DNA of 64,000 nt from Shewanella hafniensis (GTDB lineage Bacteria > Pseudomonadota > Gammaproteobacteria > Enterobacterales > Shewanellaceae), in NCBI RefSeq assembly GCF_019655335.1, contig NZ_BPFD01000005.1, positions 46,511-110,510 on the forward strand, in the 5' to 3' direction. The position numbers and the translations under genes were made by a program. The notes under the pieces are model-generated. The model saw only the letters and a program-made list of their open reading frames with translations, was not told the origin of the DNA and did not search any database. Shown in pieces: positions 30,780-39,200 of this stretch (its first letter is position 1; each line of letters opens with the position of its first letter).

Positions 30780-31763
30780 ATGTTAAACACGCCTCCATTG
30801 CGTCGCCTAAGACGCTTACGTAGTTCAGAAGCGATGCGTGATCTGCTGCGCGAAACCCATATTTCGTTAAGCGATCTTATCCATCCCCTGTTCATAGAAG
30901 AGCACATCACCCATGCCGTGCCTATCTCTACGCTACCTGGCATCAGCCGTTTACCAGAGAGTGCACTGGCGGATGAAGTGCGCGAACTTTACGCCCTCGG
31001 GATCCGTTATGTAATGCCCTTTGGGATTTCCCACACTAAGGATGATAAGGGCAGCGATACCTGGGACGACAATGGCTTGCTCGCCCGTATGGTGCGCACC
31101 ATTAAAGCCGCTGTGCCTGAGATGATGGTGATCCCCGACATTTGTTTTTGTGAATATACAGATCACGGCCATTGCGGCGTAGTGCACAATAATGAAGTCT
31201 GCAACGACCTCACCGTCGAAAATTTAGTTAAGCAATCGGTGACTGCCGCCAAAGCTGGCGCTGATATGTTAGCGCCATCGACCATGATGGACGGTCAAGT
31301 GAAAGCCATTCGCCAAGGGCTCGATGCCGCAGGTTTTGAGCATGTGGCGATTCTGGCTCACTCGGCAAAATTCGCCTCTTCCTTCTACGGTCCTTTTAGA
31401 GCCGCGGTCGATTGTGAACTCAGTGGTAACCGCAAGGGATATCAGCTTGATTATGCCAACGGTCGCCAAGCCCTGTTAGAAGCCTCATTAGATGAAGCCG
31501 AAGGCGCCGATATCCTGATGGTTAAACCCGGTACGCCCTACTTAGATGTGTTAAGCCGTTTAAGACAAGAAACTCACTTGCCACTCGCCGCCTATCAAGT
31601 CGGCGGCGAATATGCGGGCATTAAGTTTGCCGCCCTTGCAGGTGCGTTGGATGAGCGTGCTGTGGTGACTGAAACGTTTGTCGGCTTAAAGCGAGCCGGA
31701 GCGGATTTGATTGTCAGCTATTACACCAAACAATACGCCCAATGGTTAGCCGAAAGTAGATAG
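30780..31763 (+). CDS. hemB: Delta-aminolevulinic acid dehydratase (porphobilinogen synthase)
   Basis: Condenses two 5-aminolevulinate molecules to porphobilinogen in haem synthesis. 327 aa (E. coli 324). Catalytic lysines lie in HSAKFASSFYGP and MVKPGTPYLD. CFCEYTDHGHCG gives the zinc-binding cysteine cluster, so this is a zinc-dependent form. Only a weak ribosome site precedes the ATG. A perfect terminator follows. Confidence 0.97.
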   Translation: MLNTPPLRRLRRLRSSEAMRDLLRETHISLSDLIHPLFIEEHITHAVPISTLPGISRLPESALADEVRELYALGIRYVMPFGISHTKDDKGSDTWDDNGLLARMVRTIKAAVPEMMVIPDICFCEYTDHGHCGVVHNNEVCNDLTVENLVKQSVTAAKAGADMLAPSTMMDGQVKAIRQGLDAAGFEHVAILAHSAKFASSFYGPFRAAVDCELSGNRKGYQLDYANGRQALLEASLDEAEGADILMVKPGTPYLDVLSRLRQETHLPLAAYQVGGEYAGIKFAALAGALDERAVVTETFVGLKRAGADLIVSYYTKQYAQWLAESR

Positions 31764-31803
31764 TTATCTCGGTAACGACCGTTGCGGACATTAAAAAACC
31801 GAT

Positions 31804-31836
31804 TAAAAACGCCACCTTTATCGGTGGCGTTTTTGT
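31804..31836. terminator. Terminator after hemB, probably bidirectional
   Basis: AAAAACGCCACC, a 6-nt loop, then GGTGGCGTTTTT. The A-run and T-run let it serve hemB and the convergent msrBA. Confidence 0.9.
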
Positions 31837-31860
31837 ATTTAGTATCCTGCGCTTAATTGC

Positions 31861-32766
31861 TTAAGCTTTTTGCAATCGTGCAAACAAGGCTTTCACTTTT
31901 TCGACTTTAGGGCGCACAACCATCTGACAATAAGGCTGCTCACCGTGTAAAGCAAAGTAATCATTGTGATAATTTTCAGCGGGATAAAACGTCTCAAACG
32001 CTGACACTTGAGTCACAATCGGCGCATCAAAAACCTTGGCCGTCGTTAATTGAGTTAACATAGCAGTGGTTTGCTCAATCTGCTCAGCATTATGGGCAAA
32101 CACCACGGAGCGATATTGTGGCCCCTTATCATTGCCTTGACGGTTAAGCGTGGTCGGATCATGGCTCTCAAAAAAGACCTGCAACAGCGTTGTAAAATCA
32201 ATTTCCTCTGGGTTGAACTCAATATGCACCACCTCTGCATGGCCAGTTTGACCCGAGCAAACGGATTTATAATCGGCGTCATGGGCATCACCGCCAGCAT
32301 AGCCAGAAGTCACGTTCACCACGCCTTTTAGGCTTTTAAAAATCGCCTCGACGCACCAAAAACACCCGGCGCCAAAAGTTGCAAAGCTGTTCGATGCTGG
32401 TTCAACAGCATCATCCATCCCTTTGAAAACCATAGAAACGGAGTTAACACAGTGACGAATATTATTGGGGGTTAACATCTCACCTTCAAAAACATGGCCC
32501 AAATGGCCGCCACATTGGCTACAGACAATCTCGGTTCTGCGGCCATCGGCGTCAACATGGCGCGTTACAGCGCCGGCGATTTCATCATCGAAAGCTGGCC
32601 AGCCACAATGGGCATTAAATTTATGCTCAGAGCGGTACAAGGGCGCATGGCATTTTTTGCATAAATACAAACCCTTGGCATCATGATCATAATACTCACC
32701 ACTAAATGGGCGTTCAGTGCCTTTTTCTTCGATAACATAGCGTTCAAAATCGGTCAGTTTGTTCAT
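31861..32766 (-). CDS. Fused methionine sulfoxide reductase MsrB-MsrA
   Basis: Repairs both S- and R-methionine sulfoxide. The MsrB domain is N-terminal (zinc CxxC pairs CKKC and CSQC; catalytic Cys in RHCVNS), the MsrA domain C-terminal (catalytic GAGCFWC). This is the reverse of the MsrA-MsrB order found in several other fusions. 301 aa from the ATG at 32766. No signal peptide, so a cytoplasmic enzyme. An upstream GTG in frame would add 7 residues. Confidence 0.94.
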   Translation of the reverse strand: MNKLTDFERYVIEEKGTERPFSGEYYDHDAKGLYLCKKCHAPLYRSEHKFNAHCGWPAFDDEIAGAVTRHVDADGRRTEIVCSQCGGHLGHVFEGEMLTPNNIRHCVNSVSMVFKGMDDAVEPASNSFATFGAGCFWCVEAIFKSLKGVVNVTSGYAGGDAHDADYKSVCSGQTGHAEVVHIEFNPEEIDFTTLLQVFFESHDPTTLNRQGNDKGPQYRSVVFAHNAEQIEQTTAMLTQLTTAKVFDAPIVTQVSAFETFYPAENYHNDYFALHGEQPYCQMVVRPKVEKVKALFARLQKA

Positions 32767-33161
32767 ATTAATGCCCTTTCGACTCACGTCGTTGTCTATT
32801 TTGATACTCTTTGATTAAGTTGATTAAGCAGCTGTTCCATAAAAAGCCAACATAAGACCCACTCCAAGCAAGATATCTTGCACTCGGCTTCAAAATGCGG
32901 CTGACATCAATCCCAATCACAACAAATCTAATCACAACACATCCAATAACCCATACTAACGGGTTTAACGGCTAAAATCTTGCCACTTAAGTCAGTCCTA
33001 ATCTAAGCATTTAAATCAGTGCGCATTAAGCGACAACATAAATGACGGAAAATACAGCAGTTGCTCTCACTCACCCTCGCGGAGTATTTGCACCCGCTCA
33101 AGCGCACGGCTACACTTGCTGCGGGTCAAATTACAACTAAATATAACAAGTAGAAACTACA
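32767..33161. other. Intergenic region upstream of the oxygenase gene
   Basis: 395 bp between divergent genes. The only coding candidate is a 32-codon frame at 33042-33140 (separate entry). The rest is AT-rich, and no other structure stands out. Confidence 0.5.
33042..33140 (+). CDS. Possible 32-residue peptide with a Cys-Cys tail
   Basis: ATG to TAA, in the gap just 21 nt ahead of the isopenicillin-N-synthase-like oxygenase gene and on the same strand. Residues start MTENTAVALTHPRGVFAP and end AHGYTCCGSNYN. Codon choice is coding-like, but no Shine-Dalgarno is visible. It could be a small protein, a leader peptide or a substrate peptide of the neighbouring enzyme, or simply chance. Confidence 0.35.
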   Translation: MTENTAVALTHPRGVFAPAQAHGYTCCGSNYN

Positions 33162-34001
33162 ATGAAATTAGAAACCATTGATTACCGCGCTGAAAACAGT
33201 GCCCAGCAATTCGTTGAATCACTTAGGGAAACTGGCTTTGGTGTTTTATCTAATCATCCGATTGATAAGCGCTTAGTTGAAGACATCTACACCGAGTGGC
33301 AAGCCTTTTTTAATTCAGAAGCTAAAAACGACTATATGTTCAAAAAAGAAACCCACGACGGTTTCTTCCCCGCATCGATTTCTGAAACCGCCAAAGGCAA
33401 CACAGTCAAAGACATTAAAGAGTACTATCACGTTTATCCTTGGGGCCGGATCCCCGATTCACTGCGTGCCAATATTCTCGCCTATTACGACAAAGCCAAT
33501 GCGCTGGCTTCAGAACTTTTAGAGTGGATTGAAACCTACTCACCCGAAGACGTAAAAGCCAAGTTTTCGATGCCATTGCCAGAAATGATCGCCAACAGCC
33601 AAAAAACCTTGTTGCGCATTCTGCATTACCCACCGATGACGGGCAGTGAAGAAATGGGCGCCATTCGCGCCGCCGCCCATGAAGATATTAACCTTATCAC
33701 AGTGTTACCTGCGGCCAATGAGCCTGGGTTACAAGTGAAAGCCAAAGATGGCACTTGGTTAGATGTCCCCAGCGATTTTGGCAGCATTATTATCAATATC
33801 GGTGACATGCTACAGGAAGCGTCTGGCGGTTATTTCCCATCGACGTCACATCGCGTCATCAATCCTGAAGGTACGGATAAAACCAAACCACGGATCTCTT
33901 TGCCGTTATTTTTGCATCCAAACCCTGCTGTCGTGCTGTCTGAGCGTTATACCGCCGACAGTTATTTGATGGAAAGATTGCGCGAACTAGGGGTTATTTA
34001 A
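33162..34001 (+). CDS. Isopenicillin-N-synthase-like 2OG/Fe(II) oxygenase
   Basis: 279 aa, non-haem iron oxygenase of the IPNS/2OG family. The iron-binding facial triad is visible: His and Asp in AAHEDINLITVLP, and the distal His in STSHRVINP. PRISLPLF carries the RxS motif that binds 2-oxoglutarate or substrate. The physiological substrate is unknown. Genes like this occur singly in many proteobacteria; no NRPS is nearby, so a penicillin pathway is not implied. Confidence 0.88.
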   Translation: MKLETIDYRAENSAQQFVESLRETGFGVLSNHPIDKRLVEDIYTEWQAFFNSEAKNDYMFKKETHDGFFPASISETAKGNTVKDIKEYYHVYPWGRIPDSLRANILAYYDKANALASELLEWIETYSPEDVKAKFSMPLPEMIANSQKTLLRILHYPPMTGSEEMGAIRAAAHEDINLITVLPAANEPGLQVKAKDGTWLDVPSDFGSIIINIGDMLQEASGGYFPSTSHRVINPEGTDKTKPRISLPLFLHPNPAVVLSERYTADSYLMERLRELGVI

Positions 34002-34063
34002 CCCTTAATACCGCCTATTAATCCAAGTGATAATCACAAAAGACAGTCAAGGATTAAGCGATT

Positions 34064-34087
34064 AAAGCGCCTTAGGGCGCTTTTTTT
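34064..34087 (+). terminator. Terminator after the oxygenase gene
   Basis: AAAGCGCC, TTAG loop, GGCGCTTT, then T's. Confidence 0.88.
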
Positions 34088-34151
34088 ATGACATTCGCCA
34101 CCTTCAAGGTAGAATAGCCGTTCTTTAAGTTATTTAGGACAAGGCGTTATC

Positions 34152-35093
34152 ATGGCAATTCAGTGGTATCCAGGGCATATGCACAAGGCACGCAAAGAGA
34201 TTGAAGAGGCAATGCCTCAGGTCGATCTTGTTATCGAAGTGCTGGACGCGCGTATTCCCTACAGTAGCGAAAACCCCATGGTGGCTCAGCTTCGAGGCGA
34301 CAAACCTTGTATCAAACTACTCAATAAATCTGATCTGGCCGATCCAGAGATCACTGCGCAATGGATTGAATACTTAGAACGCGAACAAGGCGTAAAAGCC
34401 ACCGCGATCACCACACTGCAAGCGGCAATGGTGAAAAAGATCCCTGATATCTGCCGTAAGCTAGTGCCGAGTCGCGATAAAACCGAAAAAGACATTCGCA
34501 CTATGATCATGGGTATTCCTAACGTTGGGAAATCCACCATCATCAACACCTTAGCTGGCCGTGTTATCGCCAAAACCGGTAACGAACCTGCGGTAACCAA
34601 AACCCAGCAACGGATTAATTTACGTAACGGTATCGTGCTATCGGATACTCCGGGTATTTTGTGGCCCAAAGTGGATAACGAAGCGAGCAGCTATCGCCTT
34701 GCCGTCACGGGCGCCATTAAAGATACCGCGATGGAATATGAAGATGTGGCCCTGTTCGCCGCCAAGTATTTCTTAACCGCTTATCCAAAAGAGATTTGTG
34801 AACGCTACAACTTAAGTGAATTACCCAAGGATGATGTCGCACTTCTCGAGGAAATCGGCCGTAAACGTGGTGCGCTGCGTCCCGGTGGCCGCATCGATAT
34901 GCACAAGGCATCAGAGTTATTACTGCATGAATACCGCTCAGGAAAAATAGGCTTACTCTCGTTAGAAACGCCTGCGATGGCCGAGCTTGAGAAGATTGAA
35001 GTCGCCCGCATCATGGCGGAGAAGGAAGCAATAAAAGAAGCCAAACTTGCAGCAGAAAGATTGAAGCGTTCTGGTAAGCGCCATAACGACTAA
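34152..35093 (+). CDS. rbgA: Circularly permuted ribosome-assembly GTPase YlqF/RbgA
   Basis: 313 aa. The G motifs appear in permuted order: NKSD (G4) first, then GIPNVGKST (G1) and DTPG (G3), the mark of the YlqF/RbgA family that matures the large ribosomal subunit. The MAIQWYPGHMHKARKEI start is typical. It ends in a charged, basic tail. It stands alone, between two terminators. Confidence 0.93.
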   Translation: MAIQWYPGHMHKARKEIEEAMPQVDLVIEVLDARIPYSSENPMVAQLRGDKPCIKLLNKSDLADPEITAQWIEYLEREQGVKATAITTLQAAMVKKIPDICRKLVPSRDKTEKDIRTMIMGIPNVGKSTIINTLAGRVIAKTGNEPAVTKTQQRINLRNGIVLSDTPGILWPKVDNEASSYRLAVTGAIKDTAMEYEDVALFAAKYFLTAYPKEICERYNLSELPKDDVALLEEIGRKRGALRPGGRIDMHKASELLLHEYRSGKIGLLSLETPAMAELEKIEVARIMAEKEAIKEAKLAAERLKRSGKRHND

Positions 35094-35233
35094 CTCATTA
35101 CGCTTAGTCATCACGGCAAGTTATCTTACTATCTCTGCAAGCATTGAAAATAACGCTTAGAGTGTATTTAAGATAAGACGCTGATGGCGTTGATATTCAA
35201 GCTTAGTAAGCTAATTCATCAAGCTTAATATTT

Positions 35234-35265
35234 AAGCCAGCATATTGAATATGCTGGCTTTTTAT
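35234..35265 (+). terminator. Terminator between rbgA and the phosphatase gene
   Basis: AAGCCAGCATAT, a 3-nt loop, then ATATGCTGGCTT and T's. It lies 140 bp after rbgA and before the convergent phosphatase gene. Confidence 0.83.
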
Positions 35266-35310
35266 TTTCATAAACGAAGATGTCGCGTTAACAAACACTG
35301 TCACGCGCAA

Positions 35311-35793
35311 CTACTTTTGCGCACCAGAGGTCAACCTATCAAGCAAGGCATCCAAACTCTGCTCTAATAAATCCAACACCAGTTCAAAGCCCTGCTCGCC
35401 ACCATAGTAAGGGTCCGGCACTTCCGTCACTTGCGTATCCGCATAAGAGAGCATTAACTGTAACTTGTACTGATACTCAAGCGGACAACGACTACGCAAA
35501 TCCGCTAAATTGGCTTTATCCGCCGCCAAAATTAAATCAAAATGTTCAAAGTCGGCATCCACAACCTGCCGAGCCCGCATTCCATCGAAACTAAAACCCC
35601 GCTTTTCCCCCGCCGCCATAGCACGGCGGTCAGGCGTATCCCCTTGGTGATAACCAATAGTACCCGCAGAGTCCACCTCAATATTGAGCCTACGCTGCGC
35701 AACCTTAAAGCGGCACACAGCTTGTGCTGTCGGTGAGCGGCAGATATTGCCCATACACACCATCAAGATGCGTTGCACTCTCGCCTCTTTCAT
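35311..35793 (-). CDS. Low-molecular-weight protein tyrosine phosphatase
   Basis: 160 aa. The C-x5-R signature is MVCMGNICRSPTAQ and the general-acid Asp lies in EVPDPYYGG. Bacterial members regulate tyrosine kinases or arsenate/stress responses; no kinase gene is nearby, so the partner is unknown. The ATG at 35793 (AAGGA upstream) was chosen over a TTG at 35817. Confidence 0.9.
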   Translation of the reverse strand: MKEARVQRILMVCMGNICRSPTAQAVCRFKVAQRRLNIEVDSAGTIGYHQGDTPDRRAMAAGEKRGFSFDGMRARQVVDADFEHFDLILAADKANLADLRSRCPLEYQYKLQLMLSYADTQVTEVPDPYYGGEQGFELVLDLLEQSLDALLDRLTSGAQK

Positions 35794-36149
35794 TTCATTC
35801 AATCCTTCCACAGTCAAAACTTATCTACCGCCATGATTAAGTGATTAAATGTGGTTTGCACCTGAATTGTCAAATTAAGGCGACATAAGAGTGAAATCAT
35901 TGCCAATTAATCAGTAAATATTGAAGGTTTTTTTAATTTATACATTAACGTTCATCGTGATACGCCAGTATTCGCTAGGTTAAACAAAAATACCTAGGAT
36001 TAATGGATGCTAATAAAAATGAAACTCGTCATCCCATTAGTTCAGTAGACGATATTTTTAATTATAGTGAACAACTACTTACTACAGTCACTTTTTACGA
36101 GTAATGATTTAAATACTAGCGGAGCAGTATTGCGGGCAGAACTGCCCCG
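35794..36149. other. Intergenic region with a possible 33-codon ORF
   Basis: 356 bp. A plus-strand frame at 36003-36104 (separate entry) is followed by a hairpin at 36115-36154. The rest is AT-rich and shows nothing else I can support. Confidence 0.45.
36003..36104 (+). CDS. Possible 33-residue small protein
   Basis: ATG to TAA, starting MDANKNETRHPISSVDD and ending LLTTVTFYE, with AGGA only 3 nt before the ATG (close for a ribosome site). A hairpin that could act as a terminator lies 10 nt after the stop, which is why I list it. No homology is recognised; it may be chance. Confidence 0.3.
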   Translation: MDANKNETRHPISSVDDIFNYSEQLLTTVTFYE

Positions 36150-36154
36150 CTAGT
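36115..36154. terminator. Long hairpin overlapping the ligase stop codon
   Basis: ACTAGCGGAGCAGT pairs with ACTGCCCCGCTAGT (36141-36154) with one mismatch around a 12-nt loop. It covers the stop codon of the ligase gene on the minus strand. No long T-run, so it may be a terminator for the + strand small ORF or an mRNA 3' structure. Confidence 0.5.
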
Positions 36155-37145
36155 TTCCTTCTTGCGATGAAATGACTTTATTACCCTCATCCACATCACT
36201 GCGTACCCGCAGGAAACTGGCAAATCTGGGTAAGCCATTTACGGTAAGACCCAGATATTTATAGGTGATGATTGCACCCACAGCGGGAGGATGTTGGCGC
36301 TCTGCGAGATTAAAACCTGTGCCTATGTTGAAAATCCGGCCGTCTGGGGTTTGCACTCTTATTGCACCCATTTGCCCTGCAAATTGACCTTTCCCTGGTA
36401 TATGGCCGATCACTGTCGCTTCAGCATCATAATAGGGTTTTAATTTCATCAAATTAGGATTGCGGCCACTGACATACGTCGCGGAGCTACGATGTAGCAT
36501 TAATCCTTCAGCGCCTTTAGCAACTAAGCTATCAAATTTTTGATACAGGGCTTCCAGACTGTCCACTTGGAACTGCGCTATAACTTCAAGATAATGCGAT
36601 TTATCGCTTAATTCGGTCAACGCAAATTGATAGCGATGTTGAAAGTCGCCACCCGCCTTAGGCACATCGAACACCATAAATCGCACTTTGCGCCAATCAT
36701 CATCCTTAGCTAAGGTTTGTCGAACTATGCTCGACATCGCTTCAAACTGACCTCGCCCAAGCCATAATTCACCATCGAGGGGATAATTCGGAAAATTCGC
36801 GATAAACCAAGTTGGAGCAGCAATAAGATTACCTTGCCGAGTCAATAATGCCTCTCCGTTCCAGTAACCTCGAACTCCATCAAGTTTTTCGCTAATCAAA
36901 AAGTCGTGAATATTAATCTCTTGCTGGGCATCAAACTCAGTTGCCAACTGTATTGAAGGTGGTAATGTTTTTGCATAGGTCACTGGATCGAAACAACAGA
37001 AAATGAGCAGACTGAGTAAGAACAGACGTTGTTTGAAAAACCGAAAGCGGATAAACCAATGAAATGTTAAATCTTGTAACGGACTGGTATGAGTCATTCC
37101 CTTGCTCACTCTGGCAATATATCCTTCAACAAGCTTAGAACCCAT
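36150..37145 (-). CDS. Exported ATP-dependent DNA ligase (LigE-like)
   Basis: Seals nicks using ATP. The nucleotidyl-transfer motif with its adenylated Lys is ISEKLDGVRGYW; DGELWLGRG (motif III), AEGLMLH (IV) and LMKLKPYYDAEA (V) follow, then a small OB domain (IPGKGQFAGQMGAIRV). A hydrophobic signal (FFKQRLFLLSLLIFCC... ending ...TYA) precedes the catalytic part, so a periplasmic location is predicted. This is the known type of single-domain-plus-OB ligase with a leader, found in competent and other gammaproteobacteria. Start uncertain (37145 or 37097). Confidence 0.87.
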   Translation of the reverse strand: MGSKLVEGYIARVSKGMTHTSPLQDLTFHWFIRFRFFKQRLFLLSLLIFCCFDPVTYAKTLPPSIQLATEFDAQQEINIHDFLISEKLDGVRGYWNGEALLTRQGNLIAAPTWFIANFPNYPLDGELWLGRGQFEAMSSIVRQTLAKDDDWRKVRFMVFDVPKAGGDFQHRYQFALTELSDKSHYLEVIAQFQVDSLEALYQKFDSLVAKGAEGLMLHRSSATYVSGRNPNLMKLKPYYDAEATVIGHIPGKGQFAGQMGAIRVQTPDGRIFNIGTGFNLAERQHPPAVGAIITYKYLGLTVNGLPRFASFLRVRSDVDEGNKVISSQEGN

Positions 37146-37376
37146 AGCTCAAGTTGCACTAAAAAAATGCCGAAATTCACTAAGCGCTTAAGTTAACAAC
37201 GAATGTTGATAACATTTTTACTCAGTTAATTGTTTATGCGCTTTTCATCTCGGGCTATACTGCGGCCAAATTTATTGACTCAGTCAAATGTTAAAATCTA
37301 CAACCGTTGGTTTTATCAAGCCAGTTTGAATGAGCAGCACCTCAGCGCGTTGTCGCTAATGTCTATTGGAAACACT

Positions 37377-37748
37377 ATGAAACCAGCCAACAATCACGGT
37401 ATTAAACGCATTTTCAGAGCGACGGGATTTTCGATGAAGGGCTTAAAAGCCGCTTGGGTCCACGAAGCCGCTTTTAGACAAGAATTAATGTTGGCTATCG
37501 TCATGTTACCCGTGGCTTTGTGGGTTGATATCAGCACGATTGAACGTTTGTTGCTGATTTTTACACTGTTTATCGTGTTGATTGTTGAGCTTTTAAACTC
37601 GGCGATTGAAGCTGTGGTCGATCGTGTTGGCAGTGAAATTCACCCATTAAGTGGCCAAGCCAAGGACATTGCCTCGGCTGCCGTCTTTATGAGTCTTGCG
37701 CTTTGTGGATTAACTTGGCTGGTTGTACTCGCGCCACTGGTGTTTTAA
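37377..37748 (+). CDS. dgkA: Diacylglycerol kinase
   Basis: Small membrane enzyme (123 aa) that phosphorylates diacylglycerol with ATP, recycling it from osmoregulated-glucan and LPS modification. It has three helices and the signature VELLNSAIEAVVDRVG. The ATG at 37377 was chosen, because it yields the family length (E. coli 122); the frame opens earlier, at 37230, without support. Confidence 0.94.
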   Translation: MKPANNHGIKRIFRATGFSMKGLKAAWVHEAAFRQELMLAIVMLPVALWVDISTIERLLLIFTLFIVLIVELLNSAIEAVVDRVGSEIHPLSGQAKDIASAAVFMSLALCGLTWLVVLAPLVF

Positions 37749-37758
37749 CACCGACGTT

Positions 37759-38628
37759 TTAGATAGTCGCATGAGAAAACACTGAGCCATCGTCCCTTAA
37801 AAAGTCGATGGCTTGTTTGATCTGGGCTAAACGATCATTTTCCGCCCAATAGGCAACATACACATTTCGTGAAATAGCGCTGGCGCCACTAACGTGATGC
37901 AATTCACCGCAGCGCAAAGCATGCTGCACCAAATGCTCGGGTAAGAAAGCACAACCACCATTATTTAAGATGAAATCCAAAGCGATACGCGCAGAGCTCG
38001 TATGTAGCGTTGGCACAGGCAGCGAGGCATATTCCTGCGCATGCACAATATTAAACGCCGTTCCCCAATCTACTTTCACATATTGCCCCGGCACCACGGC
38101 ATTCAGCGTTTGACCTTTCAAGCTCGAAACCAACAACAAATTAATTTGCCCCAGCTGCACTAATTCAAATTGATCGAGCTTTGGCGGATCGAATGAAATC
38201 GCGATATCGAGGGTACGGTCCATTAATTGGCGTGTCATCGCATTGGCAGGCAGCACTTCGGTGCGCAGCGCAACGCCGGGTAGCCCCACATGCAATCCCT
38301 GTAAATAACCTTGCAAATAGGCATCCCAAATATTCGGCCCTGCACCAATGGCAAGCTGAGTAGACTGTAACTGACTCAGGGAAACATCTTGTTTCGCCCG
38401 CTCCCACGCCGTTAATACTGCCTCTGCATGACCAAGCATGCGCTCGCCTGCGGGGGTGGGCTGAATGTTATTACGCTGACGCTCAAACAGCGCGACGCCT
38501 AAAATGCTCTCAAGCTGCTTGACTCGAAAACTCACAGCACTGCGCGTGAGATACAGATTCTCGGCCGCTTTACCGAAATGGCGAGTACGGGAGACTTCAA
38601 GAAAGGTTTTCAGTAAATCGGTATCCAT
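37759..38628 (-). CDS. hdfR: LysR-type regulator HdfR
   Basis: 289 aa. The winged-helix N-terminus MDTDLLKTFLEVSRTRHFG is nearly identical to E. coli HdfR, a repressor of flagellar master genes. Followed by a LysR effector domain. It is divergent from maoP, as in E. coli. The shared 108-bp gap holds a perfect palindrome. Confidence 0.9.
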   Translation of the reverse strand: MDTDLLKTFLEVSRTRHFGKAAENLYLTRSAVSFRVKQLESILGVALFERQRNNIQPTPAGERMLGHAEAVLTAWERAKQDVSLSQLQSTQLAIGAGPNIWDAYLQGYLQGLHVGLPGVALRTEVLPANAMTRQLMDRTLDIAISFDPPKLDQFELVQLGQINLLLVSSLKGQTLNAVVPGQYVKVDWGTAFNIVHAQEYASLPVPTLHTSSARIALDFILNNGGCAFLPEHLVQHALRCGELHHVSGASAISRNVYVAYWAENDRLAQIKQAIDFLRDDGSVFSHATI

Positions 38629-38659
38629 AAAAATTCTTGACCAACATAGGCAAATTTTT

Positions 38660-38675
38660 TTGATTTATAAATCAA
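38660..38675. promoter_or_regulatory. Palindrome TTGATTTATAAATCAA in the hdfR-maoP gap
   Basis: A perfect 16-bp palindrome between the divergent genes. It fits the T-N11-A core of LysR operators (candidate HdfR autoregulatory site). It also resembles an FNR site, but with a 6-bp spacer instead of 4, which argues against FNR. Confidence 0.5.
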
Positions 38676-38736
38676 TAATACTAGCCAATACTCCAGTTGC
38701 AAATCTTTGTATATCAAAAACTAGAGGGTATCTGCC

Positions 38737-39180
38737 ATGTCTGAACAGTCTTTTTCAAACGCTAACAAGGGTTCTGAGACGTTTAACGGCTCAGCTGCTG
38801 CCAGTTTTGTCTCGCAAAAACGTTTCTACGACGACACTAATTTCCCCAAAGGCTTCAAACGAAGCGGCGATTTTACCAATAAGGAAGCCGAACTGCTTGA
38901 ATTGCATGGTCATGCAATGAAGAATCTCGCCGAAGGTAAATCCTTGCCCTGTACCTCCGATGAAGCTCAATTTGTGGAAGTCGCCAAAGGAAATATCGCG
39001 CCCAGTAGCTTGTTAGAGCAGATCTGGGTAAAGTATCGCAGGCTCGCCATGGGGAAACCCTTTTATGCCGTGGTTGGTACAGTGCATTTGCCTGCAACCA
39101 AGCCTGAAATAGAAGTTGAGGCTGTATTTGATATTGAAGATGATGTTCAGGATGAACCTGAACCCGAGGATAAAGAATGA
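38737..39180 (+). CDS. maoP: MaoP (YifE) macrodomain Ori organisation protein
   Basis: 147 aa. The core KRFYDDTNFPKGFKRSGDFT-x-KEAELLELHGHA matches E. coli MaoP, which binds a site near oriC and organises the Ori macrodomain. The N-terminus (about 28 residues) and the acidic C-terminal tail (DVQDEPEPEDKE) are extensions relative to E. coli. It is linked to hdfR, as in E. coli. The ATP-grasp gene starts 20 nt later. Confidence 0.86.
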   Translation: MSEQSFSNANKGSETFNGSAAASFVSQKRFYDDTNFPKGFKRSGDFTNKEAELLELHGHAMKNLAEGKSLPCTSDEAQFVEVAKGNIAPSSLLEQIWVKYRRLAMGKPFYAVVGTVHLPATKPEIEVEAVFDIEDDVQDEPEPEDKE

Positions 39181-39200
39181 AGATTAAGGTTTGCTACTAA

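Noticed and set aside
30629..30823. 64-codon frame before hemB
   Set aside because: It overlaps the hemB start, has no ribosome site, and its sequence does not look like a protein.
33162..34001. Penicillin-type biosynthetic locus
   Set aside because: Only the oxygenase is present; no peptide synthetase or cyclase genes nearby.
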